From contig NZ_JAMXOF010000001.1 of the NCBI RefSeq assembly GCF_024055595.1, forward strand, positions 186,001 through 250,000: a stretch of DNA of 64,000 bases, given 5' to 3'. Source of the DNA: Mucilaginibacter aurantiaciroseus. GTDB lineage: Bacteria > Bacteroidota > Bacteroidia > Sphingobacteriales > Sphingobacteriaceae. Of the stretch, positions 17,142-26,255 are shown piece after piece. The notes under the pieces are model-generated. The model saw only the letters and a list, made by a program, of their open reading frames with translations. It searched no databases and had not been told where the DNA came from. Made by a program: the position numbers and the translations under genes. Each line of letters begins with the position of its first letter. Position 1 is the stretch's first letter.

Positions 17142-17579
17142 ATGAGCAAAGCAATTATTAAAACCGAAAAGGGCGAGATGACCGTTCAATTTTACGATAA
17201 CGACGCGCCTAACACTGTAGCTAACTTTTTAGGTTTGGCTAAAACAGGTTTTTACGATGGTGTAACTTTTCACCGTGTTATCCCTAACTTTATGGTACAA
17301 GGTGGCGACCCAACCGGTACAGGTGCAGGTGGCTCCGGCAAGCATATCGACTGTGAATTAACCGGCGATAACCAGTACCACGATCGTGGTGTACTTTCAA
17401 TGGCACATGCAGGCCGTAATACCGGCAGCTCTCAGTTTTTTATCTGCCATAGCCGTGAAAATACTGCGCATTTAGACCGTAACCATACCGTGTTTGGTAA
17501 GGTTGTTGAAAATATTGACGTGGTTGACGATATTCGCCAGGGCGATAAAATTTTAAGTATCGAAATAATAGAGGAATAG
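17142..17579 (+). CDS. ppiB: Cyclophilin-type peptidyl-prolyl cis-trans isomerase
   Basis: 145 residues, the length of a bare cytosolic cyclophilin with no signal peptide. Active-site residues are in place: FHRVIPNFMVQGGDPTGTG carries the catalytic arginine with the following F/M/Q, and SMAHAGRNTGSSQFFI supplies the second binding strand. It catalyses prolyl bond isomerisation in protein folding. The gene lies 62 bp before the DUF5606 gene and may be cotranscribed with it, the next terminator being at 18163. Confidence 0.93.
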   Translation: MSKAIIKTEKGEMTVQFYDNDAPNTVANFLGLAKTGFYDGVTFHRVIPNFMVQGGDPTGTGAGGSGKHIDCELTGDNQYHDRGVLSMAHAGRNTGSSQFFICHSRENTAHLDRNHTVFGKVVENIDVVDDIRQGDKILSIEIIEE

Positions 17580-17641
17580 TTAATGGTTGATTGGGTGAGT
17601 AGTTGCCAGCCCGCATCAAACTTTATAAACAATATATAAAA

Positions 17642-18139
17642 ATGAATTTACAGGGAATTGTTGCGATATCAGGTAAACCTGGTTTATGGAAAGCGCTTGC
17701 GCAAAACAAAACCGGTTACGTTTTAGAAAGCCTTGATGCGCAAAAAACTAAGCTGGTGGTAAACCTATCTACCGCTAAACTGGCAGCCTTAAACGAGATC
17801 ACCATCTTTGGCCTTGAGGATGATATTAAACTTATCGACGTTTTTGAACGCATGAAAACTGCGGCAAGCGTACCTGCTGTTAAGGACGATGGTAAAAAAC
17901 TTCGTGAATTTTTCTACGAGGTTGCTGCCGACCATGACGATGAGAAAGTTTACTCATCTGATATCAAGAAGATCCTGAGCTGGTTTTATATACTGAAGGA
18001 CATGCCTTTGTTTACCGAAGCACCTGCCGCCGCGCCGGTTGCCGAAGAAGCACCTGCTGCCGAACCTGTAAAAGAAGAAGCACCAGCCGCCGAAGCCCCA
18101 AAAGCCAAAGCAAAAAAAGCTCCTGCTAAAAAAGCATAA
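17642..18139 (+). CDS. DUF5606-type conserved Bacteroidota protein
   Basis: 165 residues from the ATG at 17642. MNLQGIVAISGKPGLW is the typical start of this family, so the longer frame beginning at 17603 is rejected. Residues 1-120 form the conserved domain; the tail (about 122-165) is a repetitive Ala-Pro-Glu then Ala-Lys stretch ending in KKAPAKKA, like the tails of nucleic-acid- or ribosome-associated proteins. Function is unknown; the basic tail suggests RNA or DNA contact (inference). Confidence 0.8.
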   Translation: MNLQGIVAISGKPGLWKALAQNKTGYVLESLDAQKTKLVVNLSTAKLAALNEITIFGLEDDIKLIDVFERMKTAASVPAVKDDGKKLREFFYEVAADHDDEKVYSSDIKKILSWFYILKDMPLFTEAPAAAPVAEEAPAAEPVKEEAPAAEAPKAKAKKAPAKKA

Positions 18140-18162
18140 GTTTTTTTCTTGCTGATAATATT

Positions 18163-18202
18163 AAAGCCCCGATAGGATTTTGTCCTGTCGGGGCTTTGTT
18201 TG
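18163..18202 (+). terminator. Terminator after the DUF5606 gene
   Basis: AAAGCCCCGATAGGA pairs with TCCTGTCGGGGCTTT (one G-T pair) around a 5-nt loop, ending in a T-rich stretch. Confidence 0.88.
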
Positions 18203-18214
18203 TTGTAACGATTT

Positions 18215-18354
18215 GTCATTGCGAGGAACAACGTGACGTGGCAATCTCAGAGGACAAGCGGATATGCTGAGATTATTAATGCGTTTGATTTTTCTATAAG
18301 GAATTAATGAGCTCCTACGGTTGATTGTCCACGCTATCGCTCGCAATTACATGA
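18215..18354. repeat. Palindromic interspersed repeat (ATTGCGAGGAAC type), copy 1
   Basis: The ends are inverted relatives: TCATTGCGAGG...GTGGCAATCTC at the left and GATTGTCCACGC...CTCGCAAT at the right. The arms are diverged and the middle is unrelated. A second, better-kept copy lies at 36622-36727. Confidence 0.7.
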
Positions 18355-18379
18355 TTTTTTTTATGATTGCTGTAATCAC

Positions 18380-18802
18380 CTACGCATCCACCGCATCATA
18401 AACCACAACCTTTTCCCAAAGGTGGCTATGGTCTTTAATAAATTGCTGATGAATGGGGTGGGTTTGATAAGTGGCCTGCCCGGCAAGGTCGGCGAAGAAC
18501 ATCACTTCAGATACCGCCCAGCTGTTATCAACCACGTCACGTTTTTCGGTACTGGCAACAACGCCCACGTGGAGTTCTTTAATGGTTTCTATTTTGCCTA
18601 ATGATTTTACACCGGCAACCAATTTATCGCGGTCTTCTTTTGAATCTGGGTTCTTTAACCAAAAAAGGGCATGGTGAACTACTGGATATCTGTTTGTCAT
18701 GGTGGTAGGTTTTATTAGGGTTGGCATAGCCGATACTACAACAGTGCCGGCGGCAACGGTAACTGCGGTTGCGATGAATTTACGACGGTTGGTTGTGCTC
18801 AT
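18380..18802 (-). CDS. Dabb-domain protein with an export signal
   Basis: 140 residues from the ATG at 18802. The N-terminus [18 protein letters not shown] has a twin-arginine-like pair followed by a hydrophobic core, so it may use the Tat route. The remainder, from [22 protein letters not shown] to the end, is a dimeric alpha/beta barrel (stress-responsive A/B barrel, Dabb) with the typical HHALFW and [20 protein letters not shown] segments. Exported Dabb proteins are found in Bacteroidota; the substrate is unknown. It is 14 bp downstream of the CDF gene and probably cotranscribed. Confidence 0.8.
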   Translation of the reverse strand: MSTTNRRKFIATAVTVAAGTVVVSAMPTLIKPTTMTNRYPVVHHALFWLKNPDSKEDRDKLVAGVKSLGKIETIKELHVGVVASTEKRDVVDNSWAVSEVMFFADLAGQATYQTHPIHQQFIKDHSHLWEKVVVYDAVDA

Positions 18803-18816
18803 AGGGTATTTAATAA

Positions 18817-19728
18817 TTAACAATCCTGTTGCTCACATTTTTCATTGCTAAACTCCGGCTCAAAAGTACTGTGGCTGATGGAAAGATGTTCTAACTTGTG
18901 GCGAAGGTCGTGTTTGATCTCATCGAAAATGCCCACATCCTCCGGACTAACCACCAGGTGGGCTGTAAGTGCGTTTTCGGTAGTGCTGAGCGCCCAAACG
19001 TGCATGTGGTGAATGTCTACCACACCTTTGGCTTTCATCAGCTCTGTCTTTATCTTTTTAAGGTCCATTTCCTTAGGCACGCCGTCCATTTCCAATCGCA
19101 GGCTATCTTTAAGCAGGTTCCAGGTGCCGGTTAGTATTACTACACCAATGATGATACTCACTACGCTGTCTATCCACGCTAAATGGGTAAAGTAAATGAT
19201 GATACCGGATATTACCACACCCAATGATACGATAGCATCAATCGCCATGTGCACGTAGGCGCCTTTTACATTTAGGTCGCTGTCTTTATCCTTCACAAAA
19301 AGCCATGCGGTAAAGCCGTTTATGCCAATCCCCACAAGCGCTACCCAGGCAACGGTGCCGCCGGCAACAGGCTCGGGATGGATGAAACGCACAACGGCCT
19401 CGTAAACGATAAAGCCCACCGCTACGATCAGGATCATGGCGTTAAAAAACGATACGATAATGGTAGAGCGTTTGTAGCCGTAAGTATAATCCTTATTTGA
19501 TTTGGCTTTGGCAAGTTTAAAGGCTAATAGTGCAAGCGCGAGTGATGCCACATCGCTCAGGTTGTGCCCGGCATCGGTAAGCAGGGATAACGACCCGCTA
19601 ATCAAACCGTAGATCACCTCTACAATTACAAATGCGGAATTAAGTACTATTCCCCAGATAAAGGCCGCGTTCAAGTGGTCTAATTTTGGAGCGTGATCGT
19701 GGTGATGATGGGAGTGGTCGTGTGCCAT
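18817..19728 (-). CDS. CDF-family cation exporter (Zn/Co/Cd)
   Basis: 303 residues. A histidine-rich cytoplasmic N-terminus ([10 protein letters not shown]) is followed by six membrane helices. Metal site A is seen twice as an HxxxD pair: DAGHNLSD in helix 2 and HMAIDAIVS in helix 5. This histidine/aspartate form is typical of zinc-transporting ZitB/CzcD proteins. The cytoplasmic C-terminal domain includes [10 protein letters not shown], the usual ferredoxin-like metal-binding strand, and a final CEQQDC. It exports divalent metal against protons. Confidence 0.92.
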   Translation of the reverse strand: MAHDHSHHHHDHAPKLDHLNAAFIWGIVLNSAFVIVEVIYGLISGSLSLLTDAGHNLSDVASLALALLAFKLAKAKSNKDYTYGYKRSTIIVSFFNAMILIVAVGFIVYEAVVRFIHPEPVAGGTVAWVALVGIGINGFTAWLFVKDKDSDLNVKGAYVHMAIDAIVSLGVVISGIIIYFTHLAWIDSVVSIIIGVVILTGTWNLLKDSLRLEMDGVPKEMDLKKIKTELMKAKGVVDIHHMHVWALSTTENALTAHLVVSPEDVGIFDEIKHDLRHKLEHLSISHSTFEPEFSNEKCEQQDC

Positions 19729-19735
19729 ACTAATA

Positions 19736-19775
19736 AATGTGCGAATATGCAGAAATGCAAATGTGCAAATAAATG
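19736..19775 (+). repeat. Interspersed micro-repeat, GCAGATGTGC type, copy 2
   Basis: AAATGTGCGAATATGCAGAA followed by ATGCAAATGTGCAAAT, with the same 9-bp phasing as the copy at 4195-4230. It lies between the CDF start and the rlmH stop. Confidence 0.65.
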
Positions 19776-19856
19776 TCTGAACCTGAATTTAAAGAATTTA
19801 AGAATTTCCAGAATGTATACTAATATCTGCATATTTGGAATCGGCACATCTGAAAT

Positions 19857-20330
19857 CTATTGATGATGATACGGCTCGCCCTTTATAATGCTGTATGCCC
19901 GGTACAGTTGCTCTACAAAAAACAGGCGCACCATTTGGTGGGAAAAGGTCATACGGCTAAGGGAGATCTTGTCGTTAGCGCGCTGGTAAACAGATTGGTC
20001 GAACCCGTAGGGGCCACCTACAATGAAGATAAGGTTGGCCGACGAGGATACCGAACGTTTATTGATGTAATTGGCAAACTGTACGGAGGTAAACTCCAGG
20101 CCGTTCTCGTCTAAAAGGATCACATGGTCCTGCACGGTTATTTTTTTGAGGATCAGCTCGGCTTCTTTGGCTTTCTGCTGGTCTTCGGTTAGGGCTTTCG
20201 TGTTTTTAAGCTCGGGGATGTCAACCAGTTCAAGCTTGGTGTAGTGCTTCAGTCGTTTTACATACTTTTCGATGCCATCCTTTAAATAGGCGTCTTCGGT
20301 TTTGCCAACGGTTATAAAAGTGATCTTCAT
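19857..20330 (-). CDS. rlmH: 23S rRNA (pseudouridine1915-N3)-methyltransferase
   Basis: 157 residues, exactly the RlmH size. The SPOUT-fold SAM site is visible: IFIVGGPYGF (deep-knot glycine motif), and the C-terminal RMTFSHQMVRLFFVEQLYRAYSIIKGEPYHHQ, with the conserved final YHH. It methylates the pseudouridine at 1915 in helix 69 of 23S rRNA. It is transcribed alone on the minus strand. Confidence 0.96.
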   Translation of the reverse strand: MKITFITVGKTEDAYLKDGIEKYVKRLKHYTKLELVDIPELKNTKALTEDQQKAKEAELILKKITVQDHVILLDENGLEFTSVQFANYINKRSVSSSANLIFIVGGPYGFDQSVYQRANDKISLSRMTFSHQMVRLFFVEQLYRAYSIIKGEPYHHQ

Positions 20331-20410
20331 TACAGTGCCAAAATGTTATGTATTTGTCGTAAAATTGAAAACTTGTAAAACTATCTAAAAATAAGGCTTT
20401 ACAAAAACTA

Positions 20411-22225
20411 ATGGAACAGGATATTTTAAATGATTATAAGCAGGCTGCCGCCAACGCGCAACTGCAAGCCGACGATTTTGCACGCAAAGCCAACACCTAT
20501 TCACTATACCGTTTGGTGGTTTTCGCGCTATTTATCGCATCGGTAGTTTTAACAGTGAGCCAGGATAATATCGCTATTTTAATCGGTGCGCTTATTGTGC
20601 TGGCCTTTGTTTTTGCCAAACTGGTTAAAACGCAGGAAGGTTTTGATACGTCAAAAAACTATTATCTCGACCTAAAAAAAGTTAACGATAATGAAGCCGT
20701 GAGCATAGAGGCCCACGGCAATATTTATGACAATGGGAAAGTGTTTGAAGATGATAAGCACCATTACATTGCCGATCTGGATATATTTGGTAAAAGCTCT
20801 TTGTTCCAATTGATCAATCGTTGCGCTACGCTGCACGGTAACATTAAGCTGGCTAATTGGCTGGCTGCATCGGCACAAAAAGAAACTATAATGGCCCGGC
20901 AGGAAGCGGTGAAAGAACTTGCCGCCAAAAAGGAATGGAAGCTCACCTTCCAAACCAACTTGCTGTTCTCGTTAAAGCAACAGCGCGACCAGATAACCAA
21001 CCTCATCACCTATTTAAAAACGCCGATAGAACTTGATAACGAGAAATTTTTAAAGGTTTACACACAGGCAGCGCCGTTTGTATTGCTTGTTTTGGTTGTG
21101 GCCGGGTATTTCTACAGGCCTATCTGGTATATGGTTGTTCCGGTTGGATGGTTCAATTACAGGCAGGCCTCAACCCGCTCAAAAATTGTTAAGAGAACCG
21201 ATCTGATTGCCGGTAAAATAGATACCGCGCTGAGCCATTTTGTACTCGCCTTTAAAAATATTGAACAGGAAGAATGGGCCGCAGCCTTTAGCCAAACCTT
21301 CAGCAAAAAGCTAACGGATGGTAACGGGCACCATGTTTCTGATAAGATAAAGCAGCTATCGGTGTTGTTAAACAAGCTCAACTATCGCCTTAACATGATC
21401 ATGATGGTGGTGCTAAATGCGCTTTTTATCTGGGATATCAGGCAGCTGATGGCTATTGAAAGCTGGAAGAAAAACAACCACGAGAATTTTGAGATTGCCT
21501 TTGATGTGATAGCCGAGTTTGAAGCGTTGATAAGCATTGCGGTACCGGCTATTAATTACCCCGAGTGGGTATACCCCGTTATTGCCGATACCGAAGGTTA
21601 TACCGTTACCGCTAAAAATATTGCCCATCCGCTTATTCGCGGTAAGCGGGTTGACAATGATTATGATTTGAAGGATGCTTACAGCATCGACATTATTACC
21701 GGCAGTAACATGGCCGGCAAAAGTACATTCCTGCGTACCATTGGTATCAATACCGTAATGGCACTGGCAGGTGCGCCGGTATGTGCCACGGCAATGGAAG
21801 TTTCGGTTATTACGATAGTAACCTACATGCGGATAAAGGATTCACTTAATGAAAGTACTTCAACCTTTAAAGCAGAGTTAAACAGGCTGCAGATGCTGTT
21901 GGCTGCAGTTGAAAAAGAACACCGTTTTTTCTTTTTGATTGACGAGATGCTGCGCGGAACAAACTCGGTAGATAAATACCTGGGCAGTAAAGCGGTTATA
22001 GAGCAGCTCATCAGCAAAAAAGGGGTAGGCATGGTTGCCACCCACGATCTGCAGATAGCCCGCCTGGAGGATAAGTATCCCGATTATGTACGCAATTATT
22101 ACTTCGATATACAGGTGATTGATGGTGAAATGCTTTTTGATTACAAGATAAAACACGGCGAGTGTAAAACCTTTAACGCGACGTTGCTGCTGAAGCAAAT
22201 AGGGATAAATGTAGGGGAGGGGTAG
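20411..22225 (+). CDS. Membrane-anchored MutS-family ATPase
   Basis: 604 residues. There is no mismatch-recognition domain. Two hydrophobic helices lie at about 32-66 and a second pair near 218-240. The C-terminal part is MutS domain V: Walker A GSNMAGKST from about residue 431, Walker B FFLIDEM near 508-513, and TSTFKAELNRL in between. Such membrane MutS-like ATPases are common in Bacteroidota next to unrelated genes; their role is unknown and they are not true MutS or MutS2. Possible roles are membrane-linked DNA handling or a signalling ATPase (inference). Confidence 0.85.
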   Translation: MEQDILNDYKQAAANAQLQADDFARKANTYSLYRLVVFALFIASVVLTVSQDNIAILIGALIVLAFVFAKLVKTQEGFDTSKNYYLDLKKVNDNEAVSIEAHGNIYDNGKVFEDDKHHYIADLDIFGKSSLFQLINRCATLHGNIKLANWLAASAQKETIMARQEAVKELAAKKEWKLTFQTNLLFSLKQQRDQITNLITYLKTPIELDNEKFLKVYTQAAPFVLLVLVVAGYFYRPIWYMVVPVGWFNYRQASTRSKIVKRTDLIAGKIDTALSHFVLAFKNIEQEEWAAAFSQTFSKKLTDGNGHHVSDKIKQLSVLLNKLNYRLNMIMMVVLNALFIWDIRQLMAIESWKKNNHENFEIAFDVIAEFEALISIAVPAINYPEWVYPVIADTEGYTVTAKNIAHPLIRGKRVDNDYDLKDAYSIDIITGSNMAGKSTFLRTIGINTVMALAGAPVCATAMEVSVITIVTYMRIKDSLNESTSTFKAELNRLQMLLAAVEKEHRFFFLIDEMLRGTNSVDKYLGSKAVIEQLISKKGVGMVATHDLQIARLEDKYPDYVRNYYFDIQVIDGEMLFDYKIKHGECKTFNATLLLKQIGINVGEG

Positions 22226-22365
22226 TCGGTAAACTCAACCGCTATTTTACCGATGCTTATTCCTAATTGGAATACATTTACCGACAATTTGCATCCGTTC
22301 ACCTAATAATGCTGTTATAATTTTGGTTGCTGATGCACATTTGTAGTGTTAAAACACTAAACATC

Positions 22366-22464
22366 ATGACAACTTTACTCACTCTGCCTGTACTCACCAC
22401 CATTGTGGCTTTGCTTTCAAAAGCTATATGCTTCATTGCTTTATTGGGCCATTTGATCTTTTAA
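22366..22464 (+). CDS. Possible 32-residue hydrophobic small protein
   Basis: An ATG at 22366 opens a 32-codon frame ending in TAA. The product is almost wholly hydrophobic (TTLLTLPVLTTIVALLS, then CFIALLGHLIF) and could span the membrane once. A hairpin, TAGTGTT / AACACTA, stands just before it. There is a CACATTTG near-promoter element (one mismatch) about 30 bp upstream. It may be a small membrane protein or chance. Confidence 0.35.
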   Translation: MTTLLTLPVLTTIVALLSKAICFIALLGHLIF

Positions 22465-22512
22465 ACTCAAGTTGGCAGGCCTATTGCTATCCTTAATCCA
22501 AACCATAGGGTC

Positions 22513-22725
22513 ATGAAAAAGGGAGATACTGTAAACTGGAAATGGGGAGCGTCTGAAGCCGAAGGCAAAATTGAAGAAAAACATACTGAAACAGTAAGTA
22601 AAACGATTAAAGGCACAAAAGTAAAACGCAAAGCAAGCAAAGAAGAACCTGCTTACGAAGTAAAGCAGGCCAATGGCAGTAAAGTGCTTAAATCGGAAAG
22701 TGAGTTAAAAAAGGGCGGGAAATAA
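22513..22725 (+). CDS. DUF2945-type small tudor-like protein
   Basis: 70 residues, highly charged (about one third Lys/Glu). MKKGDTVNWKWGASEAEGKI is the start of the DUF2945 family (hypervirulence-associated tudor domain), with the closing YEVKQANGSKVLKSESEL. These proteins have an SH3/tudor-like barrel; no molecular role is established in bacteria. Codon 1 is ATG with a weak AGGGTC upstream. Confidence 0.8.
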   Translation: MKKGDTVNWKWGASEAEGKIEEKHTETVSKTIKGTKVKRKASKEEPAYEVKQANGSKVLKSESELKKGGK

Positions 22726-22747
22726 GTACTTATTTGAATGCTGTAAT

Positions 22748-23227
22748 GTGCCAGTTAAGCGCTACAGTATTGTACTTGGCGAGGCATTGGCGCGCATTGT
22801 ATTCTCGTTATTAGGTGCGCTGTTTATTATTATGATAGGGCATTTCGCGTTTGGTTTCACGCTGATCCATGGCGTGGTTACGGTGCTGAATATGTTGGTG
22901 TTGTGTGCCATCGGGCTCATCATATTTATGGGCTTTGGGTTTACCATATCCGGCATCGCCAAAAACGAAAGCACGGTACCGCCGTTATCTAATATTATTA
23001 CGCTGCCGCAGTTTTTATTGTCGGGCACGTTCTTCTCGGTAACCGCATTCCCAACCTGGCTGCAGCATTTAAGCATTGCCCTGCCGCTTACACACCTTAA
23101 CAATGCCATGCGCAAAGTAGCCTTTGAAGGTGCCGGCCTTGGCGATGTTACCCACCAACTTTTTATCCTGTTAATATGGGGTGTAATTATTTATGCCGTA
23201 GCGGTAAAAACGTTCAAATGGGAATAG
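22748..23227 (+). pseudogene. Truncated ABC-2-type transporter permease
   Basis: 159 residues from a GTG. PVKRYSIVLGEALARI is a mid-protein segment of ABC-2 permeases (the TP-KR loop before the central helices). Five helices and the ending KTFKWE are intact. About 100-200 residues that should precede it are missing, and no ATPase gene is nearby. The break falls about 22 bp after the DUF2945 stop, so a deletion or insertion has removed the first half. It probably makes no working transporter. Confidence 0.75.
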
Positions 23228-23283
23228 GGGAGAATGGAAGCAGGGGTTTTAGAATCAAGAGACAAGACAAAAGAATGTATGTA

Positions 23284-23305
23284 GAGATGCGATACTTCGC
23301 GTCTT
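23284..23305. repeat. Small palindrome (AGACGCGATACTTCGCGTCT type), copy 1
   Basis: AGATGCGATACTTCGCGTCT forms a short hairpin and is a near copy of the hairpin at 48240-48261. Confidence 0.55.
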
Positions 23306-23406
23306 GTTTTAAATTTACTTAACATTAAATTAACATAAGCCTCAATCCTTAACATATTAATAATATTAACACTTGTGTAATTAACACGCAAGTAACAATG
23401 AGGAAA

Positions 23407-23414
23407 TACATTTG
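23407..23414 (+). promoter_or_regulatory. TAnnTTTG -7 element for the DUF2490 gene
   Basis: TACATTTG, 21 bp before the ATG, in an A+T-rich stretch. Confidence 0.6.
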
Positions 23415-23435
23415 CATTAAATTAATATTAAACAA

Positions 23436-24173
23436 ATGTTAAAGAATATCTCAGGCGTATTACTACTGCTTGTTATTTTTACGGTGTGTTCATTTAAAGT
23501 TAACGCGCAGGATTCTAAAACCGGTACATGGGGCATCTTAACCGTTGTAATGCCCGGCGACAGCGCTCATAGATGGGGCGGTTATACCGAGTTCCAGGCA
23601 CGTACAAACGGCGCGGGTTTCAGCCAGTTTCAATATTACGAAGCCAAGGCCGGCGTAAGCTACGATATCGACAAGAATTTTACTGCCTTGTTAGGTACGG
23701 GCATTTACCACACCTACGATTATTTTGATGTAGACAAAGGCCCGCTTACCAATGAGTTTCGCGTTTGGGAGCAGATGACCATTAACCAGTTCCTCACCCC
23801 GTTAAAATTTGAGCACCGTTATAGGGTAGAGCAACGCTGGGTAAACGGAGATTACCGCAACCGCTTCCGTTATCGTTTAAATATGTTTATCCCGCTTAAT
23901 AATAAAAAGATCGTAGCTAAAACCTGGTTTATCTCCGTTTTTAATGAGATTTTCTTTAATAACAAAACCCCAAACTTCGAGCGCAACCGTGTTGCGGCCT
24001 CCTTAGGTTACCAGTTTGATAAAAAATGGATACTGCAGGCAGGGTGGGTCAACCAGCGTAACTACACCGCAGTTAACAGTAGCGCCAAAAACAACATGAT
24101 GCTGACGCTGATGTACCGTATAAACCGAAAAAATAGCGCCGAGGGCGAGCGTGTGCCAACCACAAGCGATTGA
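23436..24173 (+). CDS. DUF2490-type outer-membrane beta-barrel protein
   Basis: 245 residues with a signal peptide (about 1-24, cleavage after VNAQ). The mature protein has regularly spaced aromatic beta strands and the family segments RVWEQMTINQFLTPLKFEHRYRVEQRW and NRFRYRLNMFIPL, which fit DUF2490. The C-terminal strand ends before a polar tail. Expected to sit in the outer membrane; function unknown. Confidence 0.8.
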   Translation: MLKNISGVLLLLVIFTVCSFKVNAQDSKTGTWGILTVVMPGDSAHRWGGYTEFQARTNGAGFSQFQYYEAKAGVSYDIDKNFTALLGTGIYHTYDYFDVDKGPLTNEFRVWEQMTINQFLTPLKFEHRYRVEQRWVNGDYRNRFRYRLNMFIPLNNKKIVAKTWFISVFNEIFFNNKTPNFERNRVAASLGYQFDKKWILQAGWVNQRNYTAVNSSAKNNMMLTLMYRINRKNSAEGERVPTTSD

Positions 24174-24332
24174 TGTGATACCGAAGTTCTACCGGTACAA
24201 TTTTATAATTTGAAGCAAAAATAGATGGTTTTAAAAACAACGGTATGTAAACAAACCATTAATAATCACTACAAATGCAAAATTTGCGTTGCTATTTCCT
24301 GTTTTTGCACTTACCTTAGCCCACCAAATTAG

Positions 24333-25667
<1,335 letters not shown>

Positions 25668-25692
25668 TTTAGCGTAAGCTTAATTGAAATAG

Positions 25693-25723
25693 AAAGCCGG
25701 TCGAGTAATTGACCGGCTTTTTT
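25693..25723 (+). terminator. Terminator of eno
   Basis: AAAGCCGGTC / GACCGGCTTT with an 8-nt loop and a following T run, 26 bp past the stop. Confidence 0.92.
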
Positions 25724-25749
25724 GTTGAGATAATTTTATATTTACAACA

Positions 25750-26181
25750 ATGGAAGAATTTGAAATAAAAGGAAACGGAAACTTTATAAGAATAACTTTT
25801 AATGAGGTTCATGGTTTCCCAAATGAAACCGGCCATTGGGGAGGATATGATGTAACCTGTTGTCTAAAAATAGAAATAGATGATTTTAGTGTTAATTCCT
25901 ATTTCTATTCGTCCACGGGAGAAATATTTGAATTTTACCAATACCTATTAAAAGCCAACGAGGATTTGTCAGGTGTTGTTTACTTTAGGAACTATGAAGA
26001 AAATTTAGTTTTTAAGCTGCAATATGATGTTAATGGTGTCATAATGGTAGATGGGACTTTCTATAAAGATAGCAATAAGCTAAACTTTGATTATCCTACA
26101 GATCAAAGTTACATCCAATCGACTTTAACACAATTGAAGTCCATTGTATTTAGGTATGGCGGAATGAAAGGCGTTAAATAA
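25750..26181 (+). CDS. Possible WapI-like immunity protein, orphan
   Basis: 143 residues without signal or membrane segment. The order FNEVHGFPNETGHWGGYDV, STGEIFEFYQYLLKANEDLSG, then NKLNFDYPTDQSYIQSTL is what I recall of the WapI immunity family, which protects against contact-dependent toxins. No toxin gene is adjacent, so it would be an orphan immunity gene. The gene is clearly richer in A+T than eno next to it, a sign of transfer. The family match is from memory and needs a profile search. Confidence 0.5.
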   Translation: MEEFEIKGNGNFIRITFNEVHGFPNETGHWGGYDVTCCLKIEIDDFSVNSYFYSSTGEIFEFYQYLLKANEDLSGVVYFRNYEENLVFKLQYDVNGVIMVDGTFYKDSNKLNFDYPTDQSYIQSTLTQLKSIVFRYGGMKGVK

Positions 26182-26193
26182 AATCTTAATACA

Positions 26194-26228
26194 AAAAAAC
26201 GCCCCTCTGTTTCCGAAGGGGCGTTTTG
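26194..26228. terminator. Bidirectional terminator between the immunity-like gene and the TonB receptor
   Basis: AAAACGCCCCT (26196-26206) pairs with AGGGGCGTTTT (26217-26227) around a 10-nt loop, with A and T tracts on both sides. Confidence 0.9.
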
Positions 26229-26255
26229 CTTATATGTAATTGTTGTTTTGGGCTA

